Assembly: GCA_003612285.1 (NCBI GenBank)
Contig: RAYE01000001.1
Location: 62,001 to 126,000, forward strand
Length of the DNA stretch: 64,000 nt
Source: a bacterium D16-51
Lineage (GTDB): Bacteria; Bacillota; Clostridia; Lachnospirales; Lachnospiraceae
Reading direction: 5' to 3'
Shown here: positions 32,966 through 43,200 of the stretch, one piece after another
Position numbering within the stretch: the stretch's first letter is position 1
How the letters are laid out: the number at the start of each line of letters is the position of its first letter
Translations under genes and position numbers: made by a program
The notes under the pieces: model-generated
Database searches by the model: none
The model's input: the letters and a program-made list of their open reading frames with translations, nothing else
What the model was told of the DNA's origin: nothing

Positions 32966-35900
32966 ATGAAGCCAAAAAAATTAGTGATGTCAGCCTTTGG
33001 TTCTTATGCCGGGGTGGAAACGATAGATTTTGAAAAAACAGACCATGGACTTTTTCTAATTGCAGGGGATACTGGGGCTGGGAAGTCTACAATTTTCGAT
33101 GCAATTATGTTTGCACTTTATGATACAATGAGTGGGAAAGAGCGGAAAAGCAATATGATGCGCAGCGAGTATGCAGAAGGGGCGGTGGAGACATTTGTAG
33201 AATATACTTTTTCTTATGGGGCGGCGTCAAAGAAGGAGACATATGTTGTAAAACGTTATCCTGCGTATGAGAGACGTTCAAAGCGGAAAAATAAAAATGG
33301 GGAATACAGCATGACAAAGCAGCCGGGAAAAGTAATCCTGATTTTACCGGATGGGAAGGAATTTCAAGGAAAGGCTTTTGAAACGAACCAAAAAATTCAG
33401 GAAATTATCGGGCTGAATGCAGAGCAGTTTAGTAAAATTGCGATGATTGCGCAAGGGGAATTCCAGGAGCTGGTTATGGATAAGACAGGCAAGCGGAAAG
33501 AAATTTTCCAGCAGATTTTTTCAACAGGGATTTATGAAAAAATTGAAAAGAAAATCTGGGAAAAGTCGAAAGCGAGCCTTGGGGCCGTAAAGGAAAATAT
33601 GACAAAGATAAAGGAAACGGCAATGGGGGCTGAGTTTCTGGAAGAGGATGAAAAAGAGAAGTGGCAGGAGGTAAAAGCTTTTTTGGAAACAGAGCCGGAA
33701 AAGGTTCTGGATTTTCTTGAGGATATGGCAGGGCGGCGGAAAAAGGAAACGGCTGCTTTGGAAAAGGAATTCCAGGAATTGCAGGAAAGGCTTACAAAAA
33801 GTGAATTAGTATATCAGGAAGCGGTTCGGCTGAACCAGATGTTAAAAGAATATAAGAAAGTACAGGAAATGAAGAAGGGGCTGGACGCAGGAAAAGAGGA
33901 AATCGAACAGAAAAAGCAGAAGTTAATCCGTTCAGAAGCCGCAGGTATTGTACAGAAGGAAGAAGAGCAATATATCCGTATAGAGAAAGAACATGCACAT
34001 TGCCTCCAAAAGGAAGAGGAGTATCAAAAGGAGGAGGGGGTTCTTTTGGGGAAGCAGCAGGAGGCGGCAGAAAAGCAGAAAATTTGGAAAGAGGGGTTTG
34101 GAAAGAGGCAGCCGGAAAATTTGCAGGAGCAGGGCAGGGTTTCGGAAGAAATGGAAAAGTACCAGGAGCTGCAGGCGGCCAGGGAGCAAAGGGAAGAAGC
34201 GGAAAAGCAGGGGAAGCAGCTTCAGGATGAAATTGATAAGCTGCTGCAAAGCAGGGAGCAGATACTGCAGGAAAAAAAGGAGACAGAGGAATGGCTTTTG
34301 GCAAACAAGAATACAGAGATCCTTTTGGAGCAGGCAAACCACAAAAAAGAGGCCTGTGAGGAGCAGGCAAGGCAGTTAGAAAGGTATGGGAAGCAGTACA
34401 GCGCGTGGAAAAGGGAAGAGAAAAAGGTACGGGAATGGGAGGAAAATGTATCTGCTGCCGTAAAGGAGTGGGAAACATGCAGGCATCATAGTGAAGAATT
34501 AAGCCGTGCCTATATTATGGCACAGTCGGCATTCCTGGCAATGGAACTGAGTGAAGGAAGCCCATGCCCTGTCTGTGGCTCAAGAAAACACCCTGCCCCT
34601 GCAAAAAAAGCTCCTGACAGCGTTACAAAGGAGATGTTATCAGAAGCCAAAAAGGAGGAAGAGCAGAGCCAAAAGAAAAAAGAGGACAGCTTTCGGAAAA
34701 TGGAAAATGCGGCGGCACGGGCGGATGAATTAAAAAAAGGGCTGTTAGAAGAAAACCCATTTGGAGAAGGGGAAAAAGAATCGGATGATACAGCATTTTT
34801 GGAGGAAAAGGCAGAAGCCCGCCTGAAAGAAGCAAAAAAGGAGAACAGGCAGAAAACAGGGGAAGTACAAAAGGAAATAGAGCGTCTTACGAAATTGCAG
34901 GAAGAGAGGGAGAAAAGGCAGAAGGGATTGGAAAAAGCAGTTTCTTTGCTGGAAAAGGATGAAAAGATTTTGCAGGGGAAAAAAGAAAGCCTGCAGGAAA
35001 ATGTGATATTGAAAAAGGGGATAGAAGCAAGAGAGCATTTATTGCAGGAAAAGGTTTCTATTTCTTCTGCGGAAGAAGGAAAGAAAAAATTATCAAAGCT
35101 GAAAAGGGAACTTCAAAGGATGCAAAAAGAGGGGGACGCCCTGGAAGAAGAGGTTACAAAATCACAAAAGGCATATGCTGCTTTGACAGGAAACCGGGAG
35201 GAAAACCAGAACAGGATGCGGGAATTGGCTGTTCTTTTAAAAGAGCAGGAACAGGCCTATCAGGACGCCTTACGGGCGAATGGCTTTCCTGGGGAAGAGG
35301 AGTACAAAAGCGCATTGCTTTCGGCAAAAGTACAGGCAGGATATAAAAAAGAGATAGAAAAGTACCAGGTACAAGTGGTAGAATGTGATACAAAGTTACA
35401 GTCGTTAGCAGGGCAGACAGAGGGAAAGCAGGAAGAGGATTTGGAAAAACTGTCAGGGCAAAAGGAAGAATTAAAAAAGCAGCATGGGCAGAAAAAGAAG
35501 GTTTTGGAAACCCATTCATACCATTTGCAGACAGTGCAGCGGGTTGTAAAAAGGCTGAAAGAACTTCTAAAAGACAGGGAATCCCTTGTAGAGAAAATGA
35601 AAGTGATGGGGTCTTTAAATGCCGCTGCCAATGGGAAAGTACATTTCCAAACGTATATTTTGCGCCAGTATTTTCAGAAAATTATTTCCGCCGCCAATAA
35701 AAGGCTTGCGGTTATGACGGAAAATGCTTTTCTTTTAAAATGCCGGGAATGGGGCAGCACAGGGGCTGGAGAGACGGGGCTTGACCTGGATGTGTATAAC
35801 CCCGTAACCGGAAAACTCAGGGACGCCCACACGCTTTCCGGCGGCGAGACATTTTTAGCCTCTCTTTCTTTGGCGCTTGGGATGGCGGATGTTGTGCAGA

Positions 35901-36127
35901 ATACAGCAGGGAAGACGCACCTTGATACGATGTTTATTGATGAAGGGTTTGGCTCTTTAAGTGAGGAAGTCAGGGGATTGGCGGTAAAGGTGCTGTTAGA
36001 GCTTGCCGGCGGGCAAAGGCTTGTCGGGGTGATATCGCATGTGTCAGAGTTAAAGGAACAGATACCGGATAAACTGCTGGTTACTAAGGGAAACGGCGGC
36101 AGCAAGGCAGCATGGGTGCAGGATTAA
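32966..36127 (+). CDS. sbcC: Exonuclease subunit SbcC (Rad50-type ATPase)
   Basis: A 1053-residue SMC-like ATPase. N-terminal Walker A GDTGAGKSTIFDAI, long Glu/Lys-rich coiled coils, a zinc hook CPVCGSRKH near residue 534, signature TLSGGETFLASLSLALGMAD and Walker B TMFIDEGFGSL. Forms the SbcCD nuclease complex. Confidence 0.94.
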   Translation: MKPKKLVMSAFGSYAGVETIDFEKTDHGLFLIAGDTGAGKSTIFDAIMFALYDTMSGKERKSNMMRSEYAEGAVETFVEYTFSYGAASKKETYVVKRYPAYERRSKRKNKNGEYSMTKQPGKVILILPDGKEFQGKAFETNQKIQEIIGLNAEQFSKIAMIAQGEFQELVMDKTGKRKEIFQQIFSTGIYEKIEKKIWEKSKASLGAVKENMTKIKETAMGAEFLEEDEKEKWQEVKAFLETEPEKVLDFLEDMAGRRKKETAALEKEFQELQERLTKSELVYQEAVRLNQMLKEYKKVQEMKKGLDAGKEEIEQKKQKLIRSEAAGIVQKEEEQYIRIEKEHAHCLQKEEEYQKEEGVLLGKQQEAAEKQKIWKEGFGKRQPENLQEQGRVSEEMEKYQELQAAREQREEAEKQGKQLQDEIDKLLQSREQILQEKKETEEWLLANKNTEILLEQANHKKEACEEQARQLERYGKQYSAWKREEKKVREWEENVSAAVKEWETCRHHSEELSRAYIMAQSAFLAMELSEGSPCPVCGSRKHPAPAKKAPDSVTKEMLSEAKKEEEQSQKKKEDSFRKMENAAARADELKKGLLEENPFGEGEKESDDTAFLEEKAEARLKEAKKENRQKTGEVQKEIERLTKLQEEREKRQKGLEKAVSLLEKDEKILQGKKESLQENVILKKGIEAREHLLQEKVSISSAEEGKKKLSKLKRELQRMQKEGDALEEEVTKSQKAYAALTGNREENQNRMRELAVLLKEQEQAYQDALRANGFPGEEEYKSALLSAKVQAGYKKEIEKYQVQVVECDTKLQSLAGQTEGKQEEDLEKLSGQKEELKKQHGQKKKVLETHSYHLQTVQRVVKRLKELLKDRESLVEKMKVMGSLNAAANGKVHFQTYILRQYFQKIISAANKRLAVMTENAFLLKCREWGSTGAGETGLDLDVYNPVTGKLRDAHTLSGGETFLASLSLALGMADVVQNTAGKTHLDTMFIDEGFGSLSEEVRGLAVKVLLELAGGQRLVGVISHVSELKEQIPDKLLVTKGNGGSKAAWVQD

Positions 36128-36164
36128 AGAAATATGGGGCCTGGAAGAGAGGGGTTGTTGTTTT

Positions 36165-36473
36165 ATGGATTGTAAGGAAGTGCAGAAGCTTTTTATTCCG
36201 TTTATTGACGACCAGTTAGATTTAAAGGAATTGGAAGGCTTTTTGCAGCATATAGAGGAATGTAAAGAGTGCAGGGAAGAGTATGAAGTTTACTATACCC
36301 TGATTATGGGGATGCGTTATCTGGAAGAAGACGCCTCAAAGGGTGGCAATTGGACTGCACCGGCAGAAAAACTCCAATACGCAGAGGATTATTTGTTTAA
36401 ATGCCATATCCTGAAATGGGAAAAGCTGACTATTTTACTAATTCTTTGTATTGGGATTATATTTTTGTTTTAA
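36165..36473 (+). CDS. Membrane-anchored anti-sigma (ZAS-like) zinc-finger protein
   Basis: A 102-residue protein with an N-terminal zf-HC2-type motif (His and CKEC in QHIEECKECREEYEVY), a middle linker and a C-terminal membrane segment (LTILLILCIGIIFLF). This is the layout of anti-sigma factors that hold ECF sigma factors at the membrane, but no sigma gene is adjacent. An uncharacterised membrane zinc-finger protein is equally possible. Confidence 0.65.
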   Translation: MDCKEVQKLFIPFIDDQLDLKELEGFLQHIEECKECREEYEVYYTLIMGMRYLEEDASKGGNWTAPAEKLQYAEDYLFKCHILKWEKLTILLILCIGIIFLF

Positions 36474-36509
36474 GGAACTGTAAATAAAATAATTCATTTA
36501 TAGTTCCGG
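36473..36509. repeat. Family-2 inverted repeat, copy 3
   Basis: AGGAACTGTAAAT and ATTTATAGTTCC are arms of an inverted repeat between the ZAS-like gene and polA. Confidence 0.7.
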
Positions 36510-36524
36510 GACATGGAGGAATTT

Positions 36525-39461
36525 ATGAGAGAAAAAATTGTTTTAATTGATGGACACAGTATTTTAAACCGGGCGTTTTACGGAGTTCCCGATTTAAGTA
36601 ATTCCCAGGGGCTTCATACGAATGCGGTTTATGGTTTTTTAAATATTATGTTTAAAATATTAGAAGAGGAAAAACCGGATTATTTTATGGTTGCGTTTGA
36701 TGTGAAAGAGCCGACGTTCCGTCATAAGATGTATGGAGAATATAAAGGGACAAGAAAACCGATGCCAAAGGAGCTTTTAGAACAGGTTCCGGTGATGCAG
36801 GAGGTTTTACGGGCGATGGATGTGCCTGTAATTATGCAGGGCGGGTACGAAGCGGATGATATTTTGGGGACAATTGCAAAGAAAGCGCAGGTGGAAGGGA
36901 TGGATGTTTCCCTCGTGTCAGGGGACCGGGATTTGCTCCAGCTTGCTTCTGACCGGATTTTAATTCGCATCCCAAAGACAAAACGCGGCGGCACAGAGAT
37001 TGAAAATTACCATACAGAAGATGTTGTTGAAAAGTATGGGATTACGCCGGAGCAGGTAATTGATATGAAAGGGCTGATGGGCGATTCTGCAGATAATATC
37101 CCAGGGGTGCCGGGGATTGGTGAAAAGACGGCAGGGAAGATTCTTGCGGCATTCCCAACCCTTGAGGAAGCGTATGAAAGGATTGAGGAGGTTGAGCCAA
37201 AGCGTGCGAGGGAACTTTTGCGTGCCAATAAGGAACTGGCTTTTTTGAGCAAGGAACTGGCTACGATTAAAACAGATTGTGACGTGGAGTTTTCTTTTGA
37301 GGCAGCAAAATATGAAAACCTGTTTACGGAAGAGGCTTTTGAGTGGATAAAAAAACTGGAATTAAAATCCCTGGAAAAACGTTTTGATGCAGAAATCCGT
37401 TCCGGGGCGGTAAACAAAGAGGCATCCTTTGAACGGCTGATGACAGAAAAAGAGGTAATATCTTTTGTGGATAAATTAATTGCTGCAAAACCTTCTGTAG
37501 TGGCTGCCGGTTTTTTGGGAGATGAATGGAGCAATGCCGGGGCGGTGCAGAAAAAGACAAAGAAGAAAGAAGCAGGGCAGATGAACCTCGTTTTTGACGA
37601 AGGGGATTTGTCGCTCTCTGTTGGGGAGGAAGAAGGCCAGGCAGAATATCCATTTTTGGGAATAAGCATTTCTTATTTTGCAAAGGAAGCAGGAGAAAAC
37701 GGCGGCGGCACAGCAGGGGGAAGCCAGGAAACAGTGACGGGCTGTATGTTTTGTTCCGAAGAGCTGGAAGATGGTTTTTTGCTGGAGCAGTTTTTAAAGA
37801 TTGAGGAAGCGGCAGGCTGTATTGTGCTTGCTGACTGGAAAAACTGTATGCATTTGACAGCTCCTTTAGAGCCGCTTTCTGTTTTCAAGGCAGCGCCTTC
37901 CCAAAGGGCATTTCCTGACAATACGGTACAGGAGTTAGAAACGCTGTTTACGAAAATATTTGATATTTCCATTGGGGCGTATCTTTTGAATCCTTTGCAG
38001 GATGCTTATCATGTCGATGATATTGCACGTAGCTTTACAAACCAGGCGGTACTTTCCTATGAAGAGTGTTTTGGGAAAAAGAGGCTTGGCGAGCTTTATA
38101 AAGAGGCAGGCTATCAGGAGTTTGTTAAAGGGAAAAAGACAGAGGAAGAAAATGGGGACAAGCTGATACAGTATCTTGGGAATTTATCTTATGTTCCGCT
38201 TTTGGCTTATAGGGAAGTCAGGGATGGCTTGGCGGAAAAGGGGATGGATTCTTTGATGCGGGAAATTGAGATGCCGACGGCATATTATCTGTACCAGATG
38301 GAGCGTGAAGGCGTCCATGCGGATAAAGAAGCGCTTGTTTCTATGTCAAAGCTTTTGGAAGAAAAGGTGCTTGCGTTAGAGAGTGATATCTATGATTTGG
38401 CAGGGGAGGAGTTTAATATTAATTCTCCAAAGCAGCTTGGGGTAATTCTTTTTGAGAAATTAAAGCTCCCATTTGCAAAAAAGACAAAAACTGGTTATTC
38501 AACTTCGGCGGATATTCTTGAAAAACTGAAAAATGAAGACCCGATTGTTGCAAAGGTTTTAGATTACCGCCAGGTTAGTAAGCTAAAGTCAACGTATGCG
38601 GATGGGCTTCCTGTTTTTATTGAGCCAGATGAAAGGATTCATGGGAAATTTAACCAGACGATTACTGCAACAGGGAGAATCAGCAGTACAGAGCCAAATT
38701 TACAGAATATCCCAATCCGTATGGAACTTGGAAGGGAAATACGGAAGGTTTTCCAGCCAAAGGAAGGCTGTGTTTTTTTGGACGCTGATTATTCCCAGAT
38801 TGAACTCCGCGTCCTGGCACATATGTCAGGTGACCGGGATTTAATAGACGCCTACCTGAACCATCAGGATATCCACCGCAGTACAGCTTCTAAGGTATTC
38901 CATACGCCTTATGAAGAAGTGACAGAGCTGCAGAGGCGGAATGCAAAGGCTGTAAATTTTGGGATTGTTTATGGAATCAGCGCATTTGGGCTTAGCCAGG
39001 ATCTGAATATACCAAAAAAGGAGGCGCAGGGATATATTGACCAGTATTTTGCAACCTATCCTGCCGTAAAACAGTTTATTGACGGGCTTGTATCCAGGGC
39101 AAAGGAACATGGGTATTCAGAAACGATGTTTGGAAGGAAGCGCCCTATGCCGGAACTGGCTTCTTCTAATTTTGCCCAGCGTTCTTTTGGGGAGCGCGTG
39201 GCGATGAATGCGCCAATTCAGGGAACGGCAGCAGATATTATTAAGGCGGCGATGATCCGTGTCGCTTCCCGCCTGAAAGAAGAAAACCTGAAATCAAAAA
39301 TTGTTCTGCAGGTACATGATGAACTGCTGATAGAGGCTCTTGTAGAAGAAAAGGAACAGGTGAGGCAGATTCTATTGGAAGAAATGCCTAAGGCTGTTAC
39401 TTTGTCTGTCCCGCTGGAAGTGGAAGTAATGGAAGGGATGGATTGGAAACAGGCTCATTAA
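36525..39461 (+). CDS. polA: DNA polymerase I
   Basis: A 978-residue family A polymerase. The N-terminal 5'-3' exonuclease domain (VLIDGHSILNRAFYG, GYEADDILGTI, DNIPGVPGIGEKTA) is followed by a 3'-5' exonuclease-like domain that appears to lack the usual catalytic acids, and the polymerase domain with FLDADYSQIELRVLAHMSGD, RRNAKAVNFGIVYG and VHDELLIEA. Start ATG 36525 after GGAGG (in-frame ATG 36513 is less likely). Followed by coaE, a common pairing in Firmicutes. Confidence 0.95.
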   Translation: MREKIVLIDGHSILNRAFYGVPDLSNSQGLHTNAVYGFLNIMFKILEEEKPDYFMVAFDVKEPTFRHKMYGEYKGTRKPMPKELLEQVPVMQEVLRAMDVPVIMQGGYEADDILGTIAKKAQVEGMDVSLVSGDRDLLQLASDRILIRIPKTKRGGTEIENYHTEDVVEKYGITPEQVIDMKGLMGDSADNIPGVPGIGEKTAGKILAAFPTLEEAYERIEEVEPKRARELLRANKELAFLSKELATIKTDCDVEFSFEAAKYENLFTEEAFEWIKKLELKSLEKRFDAEIRSGAVNKEASFERLMTEKEVISFVDKLIAAKPSVVAAGFLGDEWSNAGAVQKKTKKKEAGQMNLVFDEGDLSLSVGEEEGQAEYPFLGISISYFAKEAGENGGGTAGGSQETVTGCMFCSEELEDGFLLEQFLKIEEAAGCIVLADWKNCMHLTAPLEPLSVFKAAPSQRAFPDNTVQELETLFTKIFDISIGAYLLNPLQDAYHVDDIARSFTNQAVLSYEECFGKKRLGELYKEAGYQEFVKGKKTEEENGDKLIQYLGNLSYVPLLAYREVRDGLAEKGMDSLMREIEMPTAYYLYQMEREGVHADKEALVSMSKLLEEKVLALESDIYDLAGEEFNINSPKQLGVILFEKLKLPFAKKTKTGYSTSADILEKLKNEDPIVAKVLDYRQVSKLKSTYADGLPVFIEPDERIHGKFNQTITATGRISSTEPNLQNIPIRMELGREIRKVFQPKEGCVFLDADYSQIELRVLAHMSGDRDLIDAYLNHQDIHRSTASKVFHTPYEEVTELQRRNAKAVNFGIVYGISAFGLSQDLNIPKKEAQGYIDQYFATYPAVKQFIDGLVSRAKEHGYSETMFGRKRPMPELASSNFAQRSFGERVAMNAPIQGTAADIIKAAMIRVASRLKEENLKSKIVLQVHDELLIEALVEEKEQVRQILLEEMPKAVTLSVPLEVEVMEGMDWKQAH

Positions 39462-39482
39462 TGATGGAAAAGGGGAAAGGTT

Positions 39483-40067
39483 ATGTATGTAATCGGGTTG
39501 ACCGGCGGGGTGGGAAGCGGTAAGACGGAAGCGGCAAATATGCTGGCGGAAATTGCAGGCGCACAATTGTTGATTGCAGATGAATTGGGACATCAGGTAA
39601 TGAAAAAAGGGGAAGAGGGATACCAAAAGATTGTGGAATGTTTTGGGTATGGTATTTTAGATGGGCAGGGGGAGATTGCGAGAGATAAGCTGTCCGGCCT
39701 TGTTTTTTCAAATGAAGATAAGTTAAAGGAGTTAAACGCAATTATCCATCCGGCGGTAAAGGATTATCTGGAAGCTTATATTTCGGAACGGAAAGAAGAA
39801 GCAGGATATTTGGTTTTGGAAACGGCGCTGATGTTTGAAACAGGCTGTGATTTGCTTTGTGATGAAGTCTGGTATGTGTATGTGCCGTCATCCCTCCGTA
39901 AAGAAAGGCTGGCGTCCCAGCGTGGCTATTCGCCGCAAAAATGTGAGGGGATTATGGAAAAACAGTTTTCAGAGGAAGAGTTTTTCAGGAGGTGCCGCCA
40001 TGTCATTAAAAATGACGGTAGCCTTTTGGAGCTGGAACAGAAGCTGCGGGAATTACTTTTTTCATGA
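39483..40067 (+). CDS. coaE: Dephospho-CoA kinase
   Basis: A 194-residue P-loop kinase with IGLTGGVGSGKTEAANML, the IIHPAVKDYL segment and a C-terminal lid (SQRGYSPQKCEGIMEKQFSEEEF). Last step of coenzyme A synthesis. 21 bases after polA; likely co-transcribed. Confidence 0.93.
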   Translation: MYVIGLTGGVGSGKTEAANMLAEIAGAQLLIADELGHQVMKKGEEGYQKIVECFGYGILDGQGEIARDKLSGLVFSNEDKLKELNAIIHPAVKDYLEAYISERKEEAGYLVLETALMFETGCDLLCDEVWYVYVPSSLRKERLASQRGYSPQKCEGIMEKQFSEEEFFRRCRHVIKNDGSLLELEQKLRELLFS

Positions 40068-40231
40068 TTTCAATATCGTCTTGTTTTCCCACTCCGTAAA
40101 TAGATTTTAGAGCGTGTTTGAAAATTAAATTGTTAAAAATTTGTAGACTTTCTATACAGATGTATGGTAAAATATTCTTTAATTACAAAAGAATATAAGA
40201 CGTAAAATAATTAAGAAAGTGAGGCGAATTT

Positions 40232-43200
40232 ATGAAGAAAAAAACAATGTCCATTGTCTTGGCGGCTGCACTAATTTTGCAGATGCTGCCACTGCCAATT
40301 GGATGCCTGGCAGGGGTGCTGGGGGTATTTAGTGTCAGTGAGGCCGCGGGTCTTACTGGTACGATTGGGGACAGTAATAACATTACCTGGACGCTGACGA
40401 AAGAGGCAAAGCAGGACGGCTGGCTGGGAGGCTCAACTATATATAAGCTGGAACTGACCGGGACGGGAGATATGCCAGCTTATCAATCAGAGGCCTATAA
40501 GGAAAAACCAACAGATACTTATGACAGTTACAGGACAAATGCTCCTTGGAAGGAAAGTAACAAGGAGATACAGACAATTTCTATTGGAAGCGGTATTACA
40601 AATGTATCTTCTTATGCATTTTATGGCTGTGGCTATGTTATGAATGTAGAGATTCCGGAAGGCGTGAAAAATATTGATTCTGCTGCATTTAGAGACTGCG
40701 TAAGCCTAAAGCAGGTTACATTGCCGGCTTCATTAGAATCTATTGGCGGTTCAGCATTTAACCATTGTACGGCTTTGGATAATCTTACAATACCTGGTAA
40801 TGTAAAGTCTATTGAAAGCTCAGCGTTTCAATCTTGTGCTGCTTTAAGTGAGATAACTGTGCCGGGTACAGTGAAAGAAATTGGAAATGCTGCTTTTGCT
40901 GGATGTAAGCAGATGAAAAAAGTTGTTATTAATGAAGGCATTGAAGGGATTGGAAGTAGCGCTTTTAATTCCTGTGAATCTCTTGCGGATTTAACTTTAC
41001 CGAAGAATTCGTTGAAAAGTATTGGGAATGGAGCATTTAGCGGAAGCAATCTTTCTGCTGTAACGATACCGGCGTCTGTTACATCAATCGGTGTTAATCC
41101 TTTTGTAGGCGGTATCCTCCAGAGCATAACCGTGGAACAGGGCAGCCAGAATTATGAATCGGTAAATGATTTGTTAGTGGAGAAGAAAAATTCTGCATTA
41201 TATAAAGTAATTAGTTATCCTTGTAAAGGCAGCGCGACGGTTAGTGTTCCATCGCCAGTTGAAGTAATTGGGGATCAGGCGTTCCAAAGTACTGGAATCC
41301 AAAGTGTAGATTTGCCTGGCTCTCTGCTTTCTATTAATGATTATGCATTTTATGGAACAGGGTATTTAAGCAGCATTGAGGTTCCGGGAAAGGTAAAAAC
41401 AATTGGCGAGTATGCATTTTATAGTTGCAGATCGTTAAGTGAGATTAATCTGGGTGGCGACCTTCTTTCTATAGGAAATTATGCCTTTTATAATTGTAAG
41501 GCAGTTGCAGGGATCAGGCTGCCGGATAAGGTGACTACAATTGGGTCGGGCGCATTTGGCGGCTGTTCTAAGTTAACGGAATTAGAATTTCCAAATAGCA
41601 TTGAGACAATTGGCAGTTCTGTTTTGGAAAATTGTACTTCCCTGGAAAAAGTTTCCTTTGGTGGGAATATTAAGAAAGTTTTGGGGAATGTTTTTGAAGG
41701 ATGCCCAAAGCTTTCTGAGGTTACTGTTTCTGAAAGCAATGCCAATATTATGGCAGAAAATAATGTACTCTATAATAAAGAGAAAACAAAGATTATTTAT
41801 TATGCATCCGGTATGGAAGGAGATAAGTTTTCCATTCCAGATACTGTTAAGACAGTAGGTTCTTATGCGTTTACATATTGTACCCATTTGGAAGAGATAA
41901 GGTTTCCGGAATCTGTAGAAGTTATGGAAGGATATGCAGTTTACCATAATGATTCTGTTACAAAGCTGCTGTTTTATGGGAATGCCCCTACTGTAACAGA
42001 ATATGGATACTGTACGGTGGGGAATACAAATGGTTATACTGAAGAGTGTTATGCCTATAATACTTCTGTAACCTCAAATAGTGTAAAAGGCGGGTCATAT
42101 GATAATACCGGGCTGATGGTATATAAGACGAAGGGATCCACTGGCTGGGCGGATGGATGGGAAAGTACAAAACTAAATAAAGGTCATGAAAGCCATGCAG
42201 GATATGAGTGGAGACAGAAATATTTAATGGAAGAATGGGATCCGGATAAGACAGATAATTCGTCTGGTAAATTTGGAGACCTGGAATGGCATTACCAGGA
42301 TGACATTGGACAGATTACTTTTACCGGGAATGGAAACGTCCCTGATTTTAAAGAGGATGCTCTGCCTACATGGAGTTTAGTAGACGGGGTAGACCATATG
42401 CAGGATATTAAGCGTGTGGAAACGGGCGATGCTGCAGAAATTGGCAGCAATGCGTTCCTTGGCGCGAAGAGGCTCCGCGTTGTATTGACAGAAAATAAGC
42501 TGACAAGGGTTGGGGAGCGTGCGTTTGCAAATTGTACTGCCCTTGAAGTTATCCGTATGCAGAATGTTGCAAAGATTGAAAAAGAAGCCTTTATGGGCGA
42601 TACGGCGCTTAAAGATGAACTTGACGTACGCGGCTGCCAGATGTTTGGGGAAGGCGTGTTTAAAGGCTGTACCGGGATGACAGATATTTTGCTGGGAGAA
42701 GGCCTGAAATCAATTGGCAAAGAAGCATTCGCATCATGCAGCGCATTGGAGAACATGATGCTGCCAGAGTCTGTGCAGACGCTTGGCGAGGGCTGTTTTA
42801 ATGGCTGCAGCACATTGAGGACGATTAATATCCCGAAAGGGGTTACTGCAGTCCCGGCAGCTTGTTTTGCAGGATGTGCAAAGCTGAAAAAGGTTTATTT
42901 CTATGGGAATTATCCGGATACATGGGCAGATGACTGCTTTAACGGGACAGATAGCAGCCTGACTGTTTATTATAGGGCCTCTAATAAAACATGGGGCGCT
43001 GCAGGCGGCAAGTGGAATGGCTATCCGGTCGTAGGCCTAGATAAGTTCTATACTGAACAAAAAGACCATTATTCTTTTGCGAATACGGAAGGTTCCTTTG
43101 GATATGGTTCTAAATACTTTGTGCCAAGGCAGCGTTATGTGACGGCGGTTCAGAGTGTTATCAGGGGTTCTTACTATTATGCCTGGGATTCAAGCTGGAA

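Noticed and set aside
33792-34478. 228-codon Pro/Leu-rich minus-strand frame in sbcC
   Set aside because: Antisense shadow of a Glu/Lys coiled-coil region, which always yields Phe/Leu/Pro-rich reverse frames.
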